Shown: one piece after another, positions 7,363 to 16,434 of the stretch
How positions within the stretch are numbered: position 1 is the stretch's first letter
Layout of the letters: each line of letters starts with the position of its first letter
NCBI GenBank assembly: GCA_028824685.1
Contig: JAPPCZ010000006.1
Location: forward strand, 1-33,696
Direction of reading: 5' to 3'
Length of the DNA: 33,696 nt
Source of the DNA: Candidatus Poribacteria bacterium
GTDB lineage: Bacteria; Poribacteria; WGA-4E; WGA-3G
Notes under the pieces: generated by a model
Databases searched by the model: none
What the model was told of the DNA's origin: nothing
What the model saw: the letters and a program-made list of their open reading frames with translations, nothing else
Position numbers and translations under genes: made by a program

Positions 7363-8571
7363 ATGTCTATTTTAGCAATTAACGGCGGTGAACCGATCCG
7401 AACTAAGCCTTATCCTACATGGCCTACGCTATATCCTGAAGACATAGAAGCATTTGAGAGTATCTATAACAGCAAACAGTGGGGTGTTGGCGGAACAAAA
7501 GTGCCTGAATTTGCGAAACAATTTGCTGAATTCCAAGGTGCAAACTACGGTGTTTGTGTTAATAGCGGTACTACCGCACTCTATATTGCTTTAAAGGCGG
7601 CTGAGGTAGGTCCGGGCGACGAGGTGATTACCACCCCATATACATTTCAAGCCACCATTGTCGCTATACTTATGACACACGCTGTGCCTGTTTTTGTTGA
7701 TACTGCACCTGATAGTTTTCTGTTAGATGTTTCCAAAGTGGAAGACGCTATTACGGAAAAGACAAAAGCGATCCTACCTGTTCATATCGCTGGTTATCCT
7801 GCCGATCTTGACGCATTGGTGGATATTGGCAACCGACATAACCTAAAAATTATTGAGGATTGTGCACAAGCACATGGTGCTGAATGGCGTGGCAGAGGTG
7901 TAGGGAGTTGGGGAGATTTCGGGTGCTTCAGTTTCCAGTCCTCTAAAAATCTTTGTGCTGGCGAGGGCGGAATCGTTTTGATGAACGATAGGGAACTCTA
8001 TGAACGTGCATGGGCATTACACAATTGTGGCAGAACACCACCTGACACAGAATCCGACAATACAGAACCGTTCGGTGCCAATTTTAGAATGACAGAATGG
8101 CAAGCAGGGCTTCTTCTCTCACGCCTAACACGGCTTGAGGCTGAAACTAATCATAGACACATGAATATGCGGTGGTTAGACGGTTGGTTCGGTGAAATTC
8201 CCGGTATCAAAGTTACGCCATTGGATCCACGTGCAACCCGATGCGGTTCTCACGGTTACAAGACAATCTTTGATTCTGAAGAGTTTGAGGACATTTCACG
8301 TGGAACTTTCATCGGTGCGATGCGTGCCGAAGGTATACCTATCGGATACTGGTACAGCACGCCGATGTATCGTGCCTCGTTTCTTTCCTCTAATCTTTTT
8401 GGCAGTGACCTTGATTTTTCAGATGTTCATTGTGCCGAAACTGAAAAAATATGTCAATCAGGACTTGCCTTTGGTCAGAATGTATTAATGGGAACAGAGG
8501 AAGATATGGAAGATATTATTAAGGCGGCAATAAAAATCAGACGTAATGTAGGCGAATTAAAGAAAGGTTGA
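7363..8571 (+). CDS. DegT/DnrJ/EryC1/StrS-family PLP aminotransferase
   Basis: Full-length (402 aa) sugar-aminotransferase-type PLP enzyme. Visible: VGGTKVPEFAKQFAEFQGA, VNSGTTALYIALKA, GDEVITTPYTFQATI, PVHIAGYPAD, EDCAQAHGAEW (cofactor Asp), and the Schiff-base segment FSFQSSKNLCAGEGG with Lys195. NFRMTEWQAGLLL is the substrate and dimer region. Homologues transaminate nucleotide-linked keto-sugars in antibiotic, LPS or glycan pathways, and some act as dehydratases. No sugar-nucleotide genes adjoin it, so the substrate is unknown. ATG 7363 has GGAG about 7 bases upstream. It is the last gene of the left operon; a hairpin lies in the following gap. Confidence 0.93.
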   Translation: MSILAINGGEPIRTKPYPTWPTLYPEDIEAFESIYNSKQWGVGGTKVPEFAKQFAEFQGANYGVCVNSGTTALYIALKAAEVGPGDEVITTPYTFQATIVAILMTHAVPVFVDTAPDSFLLDVSKVEDAITEKTKAILPVHIAGYPADLDALVDIGNRHNLKIIEDCAQAHGAEWRGRGVGSWGDFGCFSFQSSKNLCAGEGGIVLMNDRELYERAWALHNCGRTPPDTESDNTEPFGANFRMTEWQAGLLLSRLTRLEAETNHRHMNMRWLDGWFGEIPGIKVTPLDPRATRCGSHGYKTIFDSEEFEDISRGTFIGAMRAEGIPIGYWYSTPMYRASFLSSNLFGSDLDFSDVHCAETEKICQSGLAFGQNVLMGTEEDMEDIIKAAIKIRRNVGELKKG

Positions 8572-8612
8572 TAATTACACTCTGTATAGCAAATTATGGA
8601 GGTAGAAAACGA

Positions 8613-8636
8613 AAAATTGTATTTTTTTACAATTTT
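8613..8636. terminator. AT-rich hairpin after the left operon
   Basis: Perfect 9-bp inverted repeat AAAATTGTA (8613-8621) / TACAATTTT (8628-8636) with a six-T loop, 42 bases after the DegT stop. It is weak in GC, and the downstream T-rich stretch is interrupted (ACTATCCTTTTT). It could be a poor intrinsic terminator or an operator for the next gene. Confidence 0.35.
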
Positions 8637-8700
8637 ACTATCCTTTTTACATGTCAAGGACTCTATAGTGTCAAAGCATCTATGATAAGGAGATTTGAAA

Positions 8701-9258
8701 ATGAGTAATGAACGTGAAACCCAAAAGGAAGTTCGGAGAATTGTCCGAATGTTAGAAGCAACAACAAGACATCTTGAAAAGGCTTCTATATTAGACGGTT
8801 TGTCCAGTGGAGAGGCAAGGTGCATCCGCCAATTCAACAATGCCCTGGAACGACTATATGATTTAGAGGCACTGCCAGAAGGATTGTTTGATCCTTTAGA
8901 CGAGGAAGCGTCTACCGGGGATATTGGACAGGCTTACCATCAAGTTTCTACGTATCTTAAAGAAGGGTTGGGATTTGATTTCGACCTTGACTTTCAGAAA
9001 GAGAAGGAAACGATCGGCAACGTAATGAAAGATGTTGGCGAAGTGGTTAGTCGCTCTATCTTTAGTATGAGAGAAACGGATTCAGAGGATGATGAATCTT
9101 CGGAATCCACGATTGAAGTTGTAGAAGTAGAGGGTGATGAGAAACCCGATCCCGTTGAACCGCGCCTTGAAAAATTAGAGGAACAGATGGAAACTGTTGT
9201 TGAGATTCTTCAAGAGCTTCGATCCAAAAAAGGTAAAAAGGAAAAAAAGGATGATTAG
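8701..9258 (+). CDS. Unrecognised acidic protein with C-terminal coiled coil
   Basis: 185 aa, no family recognised. The start is ATG 8701, 8 bases after AAGGAG at 8687-8692; an in-frame TTG at 8695 is too close to that site. The first half is a helical, charged region (KEVRRIVRMLEATTRHLEKA, then FNNALERLYDLEALPEGLF). The middle (about 125-155) is strongly acidic and likely disordered (DSEDDESSES). The end is a predicted coiled coil (PRLEKLEEQMETVVEILQEL) closed by a lysine-rich tail. There is no signal peptide or membrane segment, so it is probably cytoplasmic. The style is similar to the next large gene (9484), and the two may work together; that is inference from position and composition. 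Confidence 0.75.
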   Translation: MSNERETQKEVRRIVRMLEATTRHLEKASILDGLSSGEARCIRQFNNALERLYDLEALPEGLFDPLDEEASTGDIGQAYHQVSTYLKEGLGFDFDLDFQKEKETIGNVMKDVGEVVSRSIFSMRETDSEDDESSESTIEVVEVEGDEKPDPVEPRLEKLEEQMETVVEILQELRSKKGKKEKKDD

Positions 9259-9282
9259 AACCAGCACGGACGCTATTCGCGC

Positions 9283-9432
9283 ATGATGAAGTATTGGATA
9301 TTGTTCAGTGGTGGCATTGTGTCAAAAGCGCGCTTTGAGACAACCGATCTAAAGGTAATCCTACTTGTTCTGAAAATGCTGAACAAGATTCTAATTCTTC
9401 ATCAAAGCGTACCGAAAGAAGTTGTCAAGTAA
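9283..9432 (+). CDS. Possible small protein (49 aa)
   Basis: An open frame from ATGATG at 9283 to TAA at 9430-9432 fills most of the 225-base gap between two unrecognised genes. The product would be mildly hydrophobic and basic (KVILLVLKMLNKILILH near the C-terminus). There is no Shine-Dalgarno site before it and no family recognised, so it may be chance. Nothing else is visible in this gap except the AGGAGG site of the next gene. Confidence 0.2.
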   Translation: MMKYWILFSGGIVSKARFETTDLKVILLVLKMLNKILILHQSVPKEVVK

Positions 9433-9483
9433 TTATCCCGAATTAACCTGAATGGATAACTTCAATCTTATAGGAGGAACACG

Positions 9484-10263
9484 ATGAAACGCATACAATA
9501 CTGGGGACTTGCCGCTTTTGTTATTCTATTTGTTGGAGCCGTTGTATTGTGGGTTCTACACGATCGCGCAGATATGCGGCAACTTGAACAAGAGGCTGCT
9601 GAGGCAGAAAAACTGTTAGCGGAAAGCGAGAAGAAAAAAGAAACGTTTGAGGAAGTCAACGCTGCCAGTGTCAACACTGAGGAAGATAAAAAAAGAGAAG
9701 TTTCTGATGCAGATATAGAGAAATTTCTCAAGGAACTTGCTGCGGAAGGGAAAGTCTCTGAGGCGGCCGTAGAGAAATTACTTGAGGATGTTGCTGCAGA
9801 GGAAGAAGAGGTGAAGGAAACGCTTTCCCCTGAAGAGTTAGCAAAACGAGAAAATCGGCGAAAGGCGCGGGAATTCTGGGACAAAATCGGAAAAATAGTA
9901 GGTGGCGGTATACACAGTTCTACGCACCTAGAAAAAATAGAAGAGTTGGTCCGCCTTTTTGAAGAAGCTGCAGGAGGTCCCACCATACTTACCGACATGA
10001 TGAATTTAGGAACGATGTACCAAAAATATGTGGATGCAAACGGTAATGTGCGTACCTCCGATCTCTTAAAAATGGCAGATTCCTATGAATCAGTTCCCGG
10101 TGAATTTGGCGAATTCATGACCAGTGGTGCAACATTTTATCGCAACCTGGCACAATATGCTAAGATCAAAGGCTACGAAGAAGTTAATTTGCAGGAGATA
10201 ATTGCAAATCCGCCGGATGACTTTGAAAAAGTTCTGATGGAGCATCATGAGTCGACCAAATGA
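9484..10263 (+). CDS. Unrecognised membrane-anchored, coiled-coil protein
   Basis: 259 aa. ATG 9484 is preceded by AGGAGG at ideal spacing. An N-terminal membrane anchor covers about residues 7-25 (GLAAFVILFVGAVVLWVL), after a basic MKR start. It is followed by a long Glu/Lys/Ala-rich helical segment, about 28-130, of coiled-coil character (LEQEAAEAEKLLAESEKKKE; DADIEKFLKELAAEG). The C-terminal part (about 130-259) is better mixed and may be a small globular domain (GGPTILTDMMNLGTMYQKYV; SYESVPGEFGEFM). Topology is probably N-in with the bulk periplasmic. I cannot assign a family. It is a + strand neighbour of the acidic 8701 gene and is convergent with the long minus-strand run. Confidence 0.75.
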   Translation: MKRIQYWGLAAFVILFVGAVVLWVLHDRADMRQLEQEAAEAEKLLAESEKKKETFEEVNAASVNTEEDKKREVSDADIEKFLKELAAEGKVSEAAVEKLLEDVAAEEEEVKETLSPEELAKRENRRKAREFWDKIGKIVGGGIHSSTHLEKIEELVRLFEEAAGGPTILTDMMNLGTMYQKYVDANGNVRTSDLLKMADSYESVPGEFGEFMTSGATFYRNLAQYAKIKGYEEVNLQEIIANPPDDFEKVLMEHHESTK

Positions 10264-10298
10264 CAGCAAATTCTTGTGGAAATCTTATTATTTGAGAT

Positions 10299-10372
10299 GT
10301 AGGAGGGAACTCCAATTCCCGATTAACAGAGTTAACAGAGGGTTGGTCGCGATTCGGAGATCGCTCCTACAG
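10299..10372. repeat. Core copy of the dispersed palindromic repeat
   Basis: GTAGGAGGGAACTCC at 10299 and GATTCGGAGATCGCTCCTAC ending at 10370 match the two arms of the element at 32573-32624. The outer arms GTAGGAG / CTCCTAC are inverted. The centre holds a small tandem of TTAACAGAG units. This copy lacks the outer ATCTCATAAATAG terminal repeats seen at the right end of the window. It lies in the convergent gap between the 9484 gene (+) and the permease (-), a usual location for such elements. Confidence 0.8.
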
Positions 10373-10409
10373 AATTCACCATAATGTTGTATTGTCAATT
10401 TGCGGTTTT

Positions 10410-12317
10410 CTACCAATGCTTAAACGAGTACATCCGCTGCCCAAAAGATAAACCCAAAATCGCCCATAGACTACCCATAACAAATTCGCCCAACATTGCA
10501 CCAAAAAATAGCGGTAATGCTTTACGGTATGCACCAATTCCGCCGTGTCGAACAAGTATGGACTTTATACACCATGCTAAAAACACGGGAAACCAAAGTC
10601 TGCCAAAGTTCCAATTGCCTGCAAGCGGATATGCCAGCGGGTGTAATTGCCACCAGATAAACCGTAACCGCATAAAAAGTGTGCTTAAAGTCAGAACAAT
10701 TCCGAATCCAAAGAAACCGAGATGTCGCCATTCTGTTTCACTTGGAAATGTCAGCCAACGTTGCAGGTCGTTAAATGCTTCTTGTCCACGCCATGTCCCT
10801 AAACTACCGTGTAGATAGCCAGCGTGTAGGAAAGCCACAAACCCAATCATTAGTCCAATAACGGTTGATCCCCACATCACCCAAAGCAGTTGACGACTGT
10901 TGATTACCCCTTTTTCAGCAAGTTTAAAACCTTCAAGTTGATTCGGCATCGGTTGTGAACGATAGTTGCGGGTGAATCCGTATAGGAAGGAGAACCCTGT
11001 TAACGTTTGTGCCCCAATTTTCCTTGAACCGAAAAGTGAAGTTAGGAAAAAACTGGGACCGGCACGATAGAAATCTTGTGTCGGTGTTCCAAGTTCTGCA
11101 CGCATCCGCGTGAACGCTAATACCAGTATGAAATGAATACTGAAGAACCCGAAAATTCCCCACCATGACATGCCTGCTTTCAGGCAAAATCCAAATACAA
11201 TAGCAATACTAATCAGAAATCCGAAAAACGCGCTACGATACCCTATCGGTTCGCTTGACGAATCAAGGTCAGTTTTCATGCCGATAATGTTGCGGAATAC
11301 TTTCCATAAATGCTTATGCGTTATCCAGAGCGCAAAGAAACACAGTCCGAAGTATGCACCAAGTGATTGCATATCAATGTGCGGGTAACCCGGTGTCTGA
11401 TTCATACCCGACATAGACCCGAAAATGAGTTGTGCCTTCCAAAAGAGGTAGAAAACCCAACAAGATAACGACAAATCAAGCGGCATTAGAAAACCTATCC
11501 CTATAGCATAAGGATTCAGGTGAATAGGTGTTGAACCGATAGCATTGAGCGGTTTTTCTGTAAACATCCGACCTATGTCATGCCGAATAGGAATTCCAGG
11601 TACGAAAGGAAAAAGGAAATTTAAACCGTTTAACAAGTCAAGCCCTAATCCAATGCCGAACCCGACCCAGAGGAGACGATTTTTATAGAAAACACCTCCT
11701 TTCGTCATTTCAAATGGGAGCAATATAATCGGATAGCTCAGTTTTTCGTGCTCAATCCACTGCTTTCGGAGTATAGCACTGAGCATTATCATTGAAAAAG
11801 CGAGTGCAGAAAAGAAAAGTAGCCAGAATAGGACAGGCGTGAGCCATGCCTGAATATGATCTATTTCAAACAGGTTAGATGTGCCTTCATAATAACCTGT
11901 CAAAGCATGACGATCCATCACAGCAATCCAGTCTGGTATGTACCGAAAGAAAAGGGACTGCCACTCATTCTCTGGCGTAGCAAACCAACTGGCATGTCCA
12001 AGAATACACATCGTTGCCTGTAACAGGTCATGTCCGCAGACAACGCATGCAAGCGTTACCATGACGTACGCTGTCAACATTTCTGCTTGTGTAAGCTGCC
12101 ATTTTGGAAGGTATCGTGTTAGGAATAGGTTACAGATTGCAACAAGGAATAGCGTAAAGACGGCGTTGAAAAAGATCGCCATCGTGGTGGGATATTGTGT
12201 TGTCCACACGGTTTCTGTTTGGACAACAAGGTATATATTGAGGGGAAGCGACAGCAGACCTATAGTTATGGCTCGCCATGTGATATTTTCGGTTGATACG
12301 CGTGGCGGTTTGTCCAT
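10410..12317 (-). CDS. Large polytopic membrane protein, OPT-like (DUF6784/DUF6785 type)
   Basis: 635 aa with roughly 12 or more hydrophobic segments, starting ITIGLLSLPLNIYLVVQTET and ending PLFFGAMLGEFVMGSLWAIL. Motifs include YVMVTLACVVCGHDLLQ, the basic-acidic loop RKQWIEHEKLSYPIILLP and RMRAELGTPTQDFY. This pattern is shared by large uncharacterised membrane proteins of planctomycetes and poribacteria that resemble oligopeptide transporters. The substrate is unknown. It starts 27 bases after the Omp85 gene, with no good Shine-Dalgarno site, and is the last gene of the minus-strand run. Transport of a peptide or metallophore-like substrate is possible but is inference. Confidence 0.8.
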   Translation of the reverse strand: MDKPPRVSTENITWRAITIGLLSLPLNIYLVVQTETVWTTQYPTTMAIFFNAVFTLFLVAICNLFLTRYLPKWQLTQAEMLTAYVMVTLACVVCGHDLLQATMCILGHASWFATPENEWQSLFFRYIPDWIAVMDRHALTGYYEGTSNLFEIDHIQAWLTPVLFWLLFFSALAFSMIMLSAILRKQWIEHEKLSYPIILLPFEMTKGGVFYKNRLLWVGFGIGLGLDLLNGLNFLFPFVPGIPIRHDIGRMFTEKPLNAIGSTPIHLNPYAIGIGFLMPLDLSLSCWVFYLFWKAQLIFGSMSGMNQTPGYPHIDMQSLGAYFGLCFFALWITHKHLWKVFRNIIGMKTDLDSSSEPIGYRSAFFGFLISIAIVFGFCLKAGMSWWGIFGFFSIHFILVLAFTRMRAELGTPTQDFYRAGPSFFLTSLFGSRKIGAQTLTGFSFLYGFTRNYRSQPMPNQLEGFKLAEKGVINSRQLLWVMWGSTVIGLMIGFVAFLHAGYLHGSLGTWRGQEAFNDLQRWLTFPSETEWRHLGFFGFGIVLTLSTLFMRLRFIWWQLHPLAYPLAGNWNFGRLWFPVFLAWCIKSILVRHGGIGAYRKALPLFFGAMLGEFVMGSLWAILGLSFGQRMYSFKHW

Positions 12318-12344
12318 AAATCTGTATCATTGTTTTAATGAAAT

Positions 12345-14288
12345 TTAGAAAGCTCGCTCAACGCCATAAAAAATCTGTGATCGTAATGGTGGACCAAGTG
12401 GAAACGCGAGTTCAATCCGAAAGATACCTGCATCGCTTACCTGAGAAACACTACCGCGTAATCCAAACCCTACGCTCGGTTTAACTTCTTTTATATCAAA
12501 TGTATTATAACTATCCCAGATGTAACCAATATCTGTGAAAACGGTCGCACTCAAAACGAGCCCAAGATCAACGACGCGGTCTTTAATAAATGGCTTAGCA
12601 AAGAATGTAGCAACCGTGGTCAGACCGTCATTCATCTTTCTAAAGAAGTCCCCGCCGCAAACGGTCCGGCTTTCTAAACTTAGCACCATCATCTTTTCGC
12701 CATTAAACTGTCGAAGTCCGTACCCACGTAAACCGTTGGCAGCACCTAAGGTAACTTGGCTTTCACCACGCCAGCCAAACTGCATCTCCGTCTTAAATTG
12801 CGCGACAAACGTCTGTTGCAAATCAAATAAGCCGTTCTCGCGGAATCCAGTGTCTACTCTATAAATGTCACCCGTGTTGAACACATCTCGGAAAAATAAC
12901 GCAGTTCGTGCTTGCAGAACAGAACGTTCAATCTGGTTAGTAAAACTTGTTGATAATGTGATGAGTGCTGTACCAAAAAACCTGTTTTGATTTACAAAAC
13001 CACCATTTACACCAAGAATTGCATAATATTCGGTGCGCTCAGAACCGTATAATGGAGAAGCATATCCAAAGGAAGTGCTGAATTGAGAGCCACTCAAAAA
13101 ATCTTCCTCTCCCCCCATTCCTCTGAGGAACCTTGTTTGATGGAAACCGACATTTCTACGCCCGACAGTAATACCTACACGTTTGATGTTACGATTTGAG
13201 GGGGACGCTTCTGAAACCCTGATAGATTCAATAGGCAAGTAGGTTGTCTGGTGCGAGTCAAACCAAAATCCTAAGTAGTTTTGATGGTGACGGTCTCCAA
13301 AATATTGTGATATATTAGCAGATGTTTTGTGGAGTGTTTGCTCAAAAATATCTGTTTTTTCTCCGTTTTCGTACCATCGCACTTCATTTATCAATTCAGA
13401 GGTGCTGAAACTGGCACTCCAACGGCTTTTTAAGGTATATTGTGGCCGCTCTAACAAAACACGCCATGAATCACCTTCACGCTTCTGAACGTATTCACTG
13501 TCGAAGTTCCAGTGAGAATTGACAAGACGGGGCATCCTATATTTCCAAGTAAAAAGGCCGCGAGTTTTTTCACCTGCTTCAGTAATTCGTTCATATCTAA
13601 TTTGCCCTGCCTGCCCAGATCCAAAAATATTTGCTTCTCTGACTTGCGCAAGGAAATACCCACTTTGGTTGTTAATTCCTGGGTCGATCGCACCAGTAAT
13701 AGAAAAAAGTTCTGTAACGGTAACATGAATTGCAACAGTTTCAGATTCTGCATCCCACCTCGGCTCAATCTTTGCGGCACCGATATAACGTTTCTGCCTT
13801 AGAATCCGTTCACTCTCTTTTTTATCCGCTTCAACGTAAATATCGCCTTTCTGAAACAACAATTCACGCAAGATAACATTATCTTTAGTTTTTGTATTCC
13901 CCGATAGTATAATCGTGTCAATTATTCCCTCGTCTATCTCAATACTGATATAAACACCATCCTCAAACTTTTTTGGGGATTCGGTCACTCTTGCATAAGT
14001 GATGCCTTTATTGTGTAAAAAACGAGCAATCTTTTCAGAATCCTTTTTTAACATATCAGCATCAAAAGATTTTCCAACGCTTGTTTGCATCAGGTTCTGA
14101 ATTTCTTCTTTTGAAAATGTGTGATTTCCTTTGATTACGAGACTACGGACAACATCCGCTTGATTGCCAAAAACAGGTTGTGCGTTGAGGCAAAGTATCA
14201 TCAATAAAAATAAAATGTGAGTAGCAAACTGGCGCATATCAAGACAGACGGGACTGTAAAAACGGCATATTCCCTTGAAATTCACCAT
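12345..14288 (-). CDS. Omp85/BamA-superfamily outer-membrane protein with two POTRA domains
   Basis: 647 aa. Two POTRA domains follow the signal peptide: VRSLVIKGNHTFSKEEIQNL and IIDTIILSGNTKTKDNVILR. After about residue 200 comes a 16-strand-type barrel with alternating aromatic strands, an RGYGLRQFNGEK segment resembling the lid-loop RGY motif of the superfamily, and a C-terminal YGVERAF ending in Phe. Two POTRAs is fewer than BamA (five) and like smaller Omp85 or two-partner-secretion transporters. Two starts are possible. ATG 14288 overlaps the upstream TAA by one base (TAATG, coupled) behind AGGTGAA. ATG 14237 gives a cleaner signal peptide (MRQFATHILFLLMILCLNAQ). It assembles or exports proteins at the outer membrane; the client is not visible. 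Confidence 0.92.
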   Translation of the reverse strand: MVNFKGICRFYSPVCLDMRQFATHILFLLMILCLNAQPVFGNQADVVRSLVIKGNHTFSKEEIQNLMQTSVGKSFDADMLKKDSEKIARFLHNKGITYARVTESPKKFEDGVYISIEIDEGIIDTIILSGNTKTKDNVILRELLFQKGDIYVEADKKESERILRQKRYIGAAKIEPRWDAESETVAIHVTVTELFSITGAIDPGINNQSGYFLAQVREANIFGSGQAGQIRYERITEAGEKTRGLFTWKYRMPRLVNSHWNFDSEYVQKREGDSWRVLLERPQYTLKSRWSASFSTSELINEVRWYENGEKTDIFEQTLHKTSANISQYFGDRHHQNYLGFWFDSHQTTYLPIESIRVSEASPSNRNIKRVGITVGRRNVGFHQTRFLRGMGGEEDFLSGSQFSTSFGYASPLYGSERTEYYAILGVNGGFVNQNRFFGTALITLSTSFTNQIERSVLQARTALFFRDVFNTGDIYRVDTGFRENGLFDLQQTFVAQFKTEMQFGWRGESQVTLGAANGLRGYGLRQFNGEKMMVLSLESRTVCGGDFFRKMNDGLTTVATFFAKPFIKDRVVDLGLVLSATVFTDIGYIWDSYNTFDIKEVKPSVGFGLRGSVSQVSDAGIFRIELAFPLGPPLRSQIFYGVERAF

Positions 14289-16363
14289 TATGCTTCACCT
14301 GCAGTTAATGTGCTGGCACGGTTAGAAAGAAATCCTTCCAGAAGTAAGAGACAAACTGCTAAAATAAGCAATTCACCCCAAATTTCTCTCCCATGTCTTT
14401 GGATGTCCAGTGCTTCAGTGTCCAATTCACCTGTTTCATTCGTTGAACCAGCCTGTGCGTTGACGCGTTCAGATGCTTGTTGCAGAGGAATAGCTGTCAA
14501 ATCGGCTTCAGCAGTTGCGGTATTTACAGCAAAAAAATCTCGTAATAGTCTATCCTGTGCTTTTACATCTACTTGATAGATGCCAGGGAGTTCTGTAGAC
14601 TCAAAACGCAAAGAACCGTCTTCACTAATTGGAACCGCTGTCATGGCATTTTTATCTGATGATTTAAGTCTTTTAATCCACGCACGCCCCCCAGAATTTT
14701 GGGGATAACTGGCTGTATACGCCTCTCCAACGTTTATATTTTTCTGCGTGTTACTTCGCATAACATAAAGTACACTATGTTGAAGGAGGGGCAAGAAATA
14801 TGGATTTACAAGTAGTTCATTATTAGATTGTTGCTGGAGTCCGCAGTTAAAAAATAAAATATGGTTTTTCCCATCACGCCGTTCTATGAGAAACGGTGTA
14901 TCATCCCCAAAACGTGCAATCACAGTTGCATCAGATGCAGGGGTAACCGTCATACTTTGGTAAAATTGTGGTCCGTATTGACCTGAAAGAATGTTCTCTG
15001 AAAAAATCTCAAAGATAGGATGCGATTCCGCATATTTGCTGACTTGTTGCGGTATCTGCCAAATAATCGGTTGGCCGAATTGAGCCGGTATCCAAGATAG
15101 GTTGTAATTAGTTGGACTGAAAACAATTATACTTTTCCCTTGACGGACGAACTCACGTAACTGTGCATTAGCCTTTGTAGAAATTTTTGGAACATCAGCA
15201 AGGAGGATAACATCGTATCCTTCAAGTGGAAACGTCTCAAATTCTGCGGGAGTGCAAGCTGTGGGTTGTATCATAGATGATTGTGCTGGTGCTTCTGTCG
15301 TTTGTTTGCTTACCAATGGATTCAAAACCAATTTTAGATATTCTGTTTGGTTGCCAACACAAAGCACTCTAATTTCACCGAGTGCTTCAAGAGCGAAATA
15401 TCGCCGATTATCCACATTCAAGCGGTCATCGGTTAACTCAAAAAATCCAGTATGTGTTCCCGGTGTTGAAAAAGTATGTGTTAAAGTGGTCACTATTGAT
15501 TCATCTGCTGTAGCAGAAAATGTCTGTGTTTTCTTTTTCTGGTCTCCCACATAAAAAGTAAGTGTTGTTTGTGCTATAGGTGTATCAGAATAATTTCTAA
15601 TCGTGGTATTCAAGTGAAATGGCAAATCAACACCGATTAGTTGGTGAGAGGGTAGGATTTCTTCAATATTTGTATTGTGTGGAATTCTTTCACTAACCGG
15701 TAAAAGGACAATTCGTGAACCGGATTGATTCGGGATCATTTCCCAATTGTTCCAACCGTTCTGAGCAAAATCGGATATTAAATATAGTTCTTTATTCTGT
15801 TGTGTTGACTCAGAGAGAATTTCGTGTGCAAGTTCAACGCTTGGTTGTACATTTGTAGCGCGATAAGATACTTCCGCGTTTTTAATTGCTGCTATAACAC
15901 TTTCAACGTCAGGGGTGAGTTGTCGAAAAACAGGTTGTGGAATATCCGACATTAAAATGAGACAGGCAGAATCCCCATGTCGAAGTGAACGAAGTACATC
16001 AGTTGCTAAGGTTTTTGCTTTATCAAACCAAACACCGTCAACATCTTGATAGCCCATGCTGTAAGAGTTATCTAAAACGATGACTACGTCAGTTTTGGCT
16101 CGCACCGCAGCAAGAGGTAGGCCAAGGGTGAGAAAGGGACGTGCCAAAGCGAGGGCAATAAGTGCCACAATCAGCATCCGCAAAAGCAAGATCAGAAGTT
16201 GTTTAAGTTGGAGCCGACGTGCATTTTGGCGATGTGCTGCAACCAAGAACATCAAACTGCTAAAGTCTACAGTCACCGCTTGACGGCGGTTCCACAGATG
16301 AATAAGCAACGGAATTGCGGCAGCCAATAAGCCAAAAAGAAAAAATGGGTTAAGAAAAGCCAA
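14288..16363 (-). CDS. BatA-type membrane protein with von Willebrand factor A domain
   Basis: 691 aa. The N-terminus has the BatA signature FLNPFFLFGLLAAAIPLLIH with membrane segments at about 5-22 and 55-85. A VWA domain follows with the complete MIDAS start DNSYS (Asp98, Ser100, Ser102) after KTDVVIVL. The large extracytoplasmic middle has beta-sandwich and GATase-like character (GYDVILLADVPKIS; RQGKSIIVFSPTN). One C-terminal helix is present (LLILAVCLLLLEGFL). The start is TTG 16363 with AGGAG 10 bases upstream. In other bacteria such proteins sit with MoxR ATPases; none is here. Instead it is translationally coupled to the Omp85 gene, suggesting an envelope complex. The function is otherwise unknown. 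Confidence 0.9.
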   Translation of the reverse strand: MAFLNPFFLFGLLAAAIPLLIHLWNRRQAVTVDFSSLMFLVAAHRQNARRLQLKQLLILLLRMLIVALIALALARPFLTLGLPLAAVRAKTDVVIVLDNSYSMGYQDVDGVWFDKAKTLATDVLRSLRHGDSACLILMSDIPQPVFRQLTPDVESVIAAIKNAEVSYRATNVQPSVELAHEILSESTQQNKELYLISDFAQNGWNNWEMIPNQSGSRIVLLPVSERIPHNTNIEEILPSHQLIGVDLPFHLNTTIRNYSDTPIAQTTLTFYVGDQKKKTQTFSATADESIVTTLTHTFSTPGTHTGFFELTDDRLNVDNRRYFALEALGEIRVLCVGNQTEYLKLVLNPLVSKQTTEAPAQSSMIQPTACTPAEFETFPLEGYDVILLADVPKISTKANAQLREFVRQGKSIIVFSPTNYNLSWIPAQFGQPIIWQIPQQVSKYAESHPIFEIFSENILSGQYGPQFYQSMTVTPASDATVIARFGDDTPFLIERRDGKNHILFFNCGLQQQSNNELLVNPYFLPLLQHSVLYVMRSNTQKNINVGEAYTASYPQNSGGRAWIKRLKSSDKNAMTAVPISEDGSLRFESTELPGIYQVDVKAQDRLLRDFFAVNTATAEADLTAIPLQQASERVNAQAGSTNETGELDTEALDIQRHGREIWGELLILAVCLLLLEGFLSNRASTLTAGEA

Positions 16364-16399
16364 TTGTAATCTGCTCCTGTTGACGGGTATTATTTACAA

Positions 16400-16418
16400 A
16401 AATGAATTTTATTCATTT
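16400..16418 (-). terminator. Weak AT-rich hairpin between transglutaminase and BatA genes
   Basis: Perfect 8-bp inverted repeat AAATGAAT (16400-16407) / ATTCATTT (16411-16418) with a 3-base loop, 17 bases past the transglutaminase stop. Read on the minus strand it runs into TTTTGTAAATA. It could attenuate transcription into the BatA gene, but the stem has almost no GC. Confidence 0.3.
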
Positions 16419-16434
16419 AAACCTGATCAACCCC

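Noticed and set aside
8593..8684. Short frame (29 codons) before the acidic 8701 gene
   Set aside because: No ribosome site, it includes the AT-rich hairpin, and the product has no recognisable features.
10384..10818. 144-codon plus-strand frame over the end of the permease gene
   Set aside because: Antisense to a long, clearly membrane-protein-coding frame; composition is that of a shadow frame (Pro/Cys/Arg-rich) with no ribosome site.
13451..13780. 109-codon minus-strand frame inside the Omp85 gene
   Set aside because: It lies wholly inside the Omp85 frame, which continues as a barrel through the region without interruption.
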